Shown here: positions 5,012 to 6,234 of the stretch, in pieces
Layout: each line of letters begins with the position of its first letter
How positions within the stretch are numbered: position 1 is the first letter of the stretch
NCBI GenBank assembly: GCA_035687255.1
Contig: DASRYI010000017.1
Coordinates: 1-6,234 of the forward strand
Reading direction: 5' to 3'
Length of the DNA stretch: 6,234 nucleotides
Origin: JAKEHA01 sp035687255
GTDB lineage: Bacteria; Krumholzibacteriota; Krumholzibacteriia; WVZY01; JAKEHA01
Position numbers and translations under genes: made by a program
Notes under the pieces: generated by a model
Database searches by the model: none
What the model was told of the DNA's origin: nothing
Seen by the model: only the letters and a program-made list of their open reading frames with translations

Positions 5012-6234
5012 ATGCGTGAGCACGCCGACATCGTGGTGGTGGGAACCGGAGCGGCCGGCCTGATGGCGGCCATTCATGCCGCGCGCGCGGGCGCGTCGGT
5101 GGTGGCACTCGACGGCGCGCGCAAACTCGGCGCCAAGATTCTGATCGCCGGCGGCGGCCGCTGCAACGTCACCCACGACGTCGTCGATGAAACCGCCTTC
5201 GCGGGTTCGTCGCGCCCCGCGATCCGCAAGGTGCTGCGGCGCTATGACGTCGCCGCCACCACCGCCTTCTTCGCAGAACTCGGCGTCACCCTCAAGCGCG
5301 AGGAAACCGGAAAGCTCTTCCCCGTCACCGACGATGCGCGCACGGTATTGAACGCACTGCTGGGCGAGGCCCGTGCGCGCGGGGTCGAGATCTCATATCC
5401 GCGGCGCGTGCAGAAGATCCGCCGCGACAGCGGCGGTTTCATCGTCGACGCAACCGGCGGAACGGTTCGCACGAGCCGTGTCATCATTGCGACCGGAGGA
5501 ATGAGTATCCCGAAGTCAGGCTCCGACGGCTTCGGCTACTCCGTGGTGCGCGCACTCGGCCATAACACGACAGAGCTGTTCACTCCGGGACTGGTGCCGC
5601 TGACGCTTCCCCGCGATCACTTCCTGTGCGCACTGTCCGGCATCACCCTGCCCGCCATGCTGGAGCTGCGTAGCAGCACCGGCAAGCATCTCATTTCGTT
5701 CACGGACTCGACCCTGCTCACCCACTTCGGTCTCTCGGGCCCGTCGGTGCTGGACATCAGCCGCTACTATCTGCACGCGAAACACGACGATCCACAAGTG
5801 ACGCTCGCGATCAACTTTCTGCCCGGCACGAGCCGCCAGGATTTTGAGAAGTCCCTGCAGGCGCTCGGCGCAACCTCGGTGGGAACGCACCTGCACTCGC
5901 TCCTTCCGGAGCGGCTCGCCCGCGGGTTGTGCGTGCATTCGGGTCTCGATCCGTCGACGCCCGGAAGCCGGTTGAAGCGTGAAGAACGACGCACCCTTGC
6001 GGGTGCGGTCACGCAGCTGTCGCTGCGTATCACCGGATCGCGCGGTTACAACTTTGCGGAAGTCACCGCCGGCGGGGTGCCGCTGTCGGAACTGCGCCTG
6101 GAGACGATGGAGTCGCGCGTGTGCGAGGGGCTGTATCTGTGCGGAGAGATCTGTGATGTGGACGGTCGCATCGGGGGCTACAACTTCCAGTGGGCGTGGG
6201 CCAGCGGATATGTCGCCGGGATTTCCGCGGCGTC
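5012..6234 (+). CDS. HI0933-like / BaiN-RdsA family FAD-dependent oxidoreductase (runs off the right edge)
   Basis: The frame is open from the ATG at 5012 to the end of the window, 407 residues, with no stop. An in-frame TAA at 4997 excludes longer starts. Motifs run in family order: dinucleotide-binding VVVGTGAAGL (8-17), GGGRCNVT (47-54), the second FAD contact ATGGMSIPKSGSDGFGY (160-176), THFGLSGPSVLDIS (237-250), TAGGV (352-356), and the C-terminal FAD-binding CGEICDVDGRIGGYNFQWAW (377-396) followed by ASGYVAG. Family members are about 390-420 residues and usually end shortly after this last motif, so only a few residues are probably missing. The family (HI0933, E. coli YhiN, BaiN) consists of cytoplasmic flavoproteins. 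BaiN is linked to bile-acid 7-alpha-dehydroxylation in gut clostridia, but most members have no proven substrate, and nothing here suggests bile acids. No Shine-Dalgarno sequence is seen. The strong terminator just before it makes it a separate transcription unit from the secreted protein. Confidence 0.93.
   Translation, partial: MREHADIVVVGTGAAGLMAAIHAARAGASVVALDGARKLGAKILIAGGGRCNVTHDVVDETAFAGSSRPAIRKVLRRYDVAATTAFFAELGVTLKREETGKLFPVTDDARTVLNALLGEARARGVEISYPRRVQKIRRDSGGFIVDATGGTVRTSRVIIATGGMSIPKSGSDGFGYSVVRALGHNTTELFTPGLVPLTLPRDHFLCALSGITLPAMLELRSSTGKHLISFTDSTLLTHFGLSGPSVLDISRYYLHAKHDDPQVTLAINFLPGTSRQDFEKSLQALGATSVGTHLHSLLPERLARGLCVHSGLDPSTPGSRLKREERRTLAGAVTQLSLRITGSRGYNFAEVTAGGVPLSELRLETMESRVCEGLYLCGEICDVDGRIGGYNFQWAWASGYVAGISAA

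Overview
The window is GC-rich (well over 60% by eye), tightly packed and bacterial. It uses GTG and TTG starts as well as ATG. It holds six genes and no sign of a mobile element, CRISPR array, tRNA or rRNA. A small secreted protein with a FlgD-type Ig-like domain, plus a GT-C type membrane protein, would suit a high-GC lineage of the FCB/Gemmatimonadota/Eisenbacteria/Krumholzibacteriota kind. That placement is an inference from protein style only; phylogeny was not tested.

Left part, minus strand: a nearly full acetyl-CoA synthetase gene (acs) runs leftwards. It is followed after two bases by the start of a GT-C-like polytopic membrane protein that leaves the window at its left edge. The ribosome binding site of the second gene lies inside the last codons of acs, so the two are probably cotranscribed and coupled. 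A divergent intergenic region of about 90 bp separates acs from the rightward genes. It carries two weak, face-to-face promoter candidates whose -10 boxes overlap.

Middle, plus strand: a UMF1/Atg22-like major facilitator transporter and pyridoxamine 5'-phosphate oxidase (pdxH) are separated by 12 bp and probably form an operon. pdxH has a visibly different arginine and glycine codon choice from its neighbour. A 122-bp gap follows with two tandem inverted repeats and a possible promoter. Next comes a 148-residue secreted protein that starts at TTG and is mostly one FlgD-type Ig-like domain, closed by a strong intrinsic terminator.

Right part, plus strand: a HI0933-like (BaiN/RdsA family) flavoprotein runs off the right edge, probably only a few residues short of its end. 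It has no Shine-Dalgarno sequence, but a promoter-like pair ends about nine bases before its ATG, so it may be read from a leaderless mRNA.

Taken together this is mostly core metabolism (acetate activation, vitamin B6 salvage, a flavin oxidoreductase) with a transporter and two envelope proteins. I see no defence system, biosynthetic cluster or clearly new system. The items worth a second look are the codon bias of pdxH, the standalone FlgD-like secreted protein with its structured leader, the divergent acs promoter region, and the possible leaderless start.
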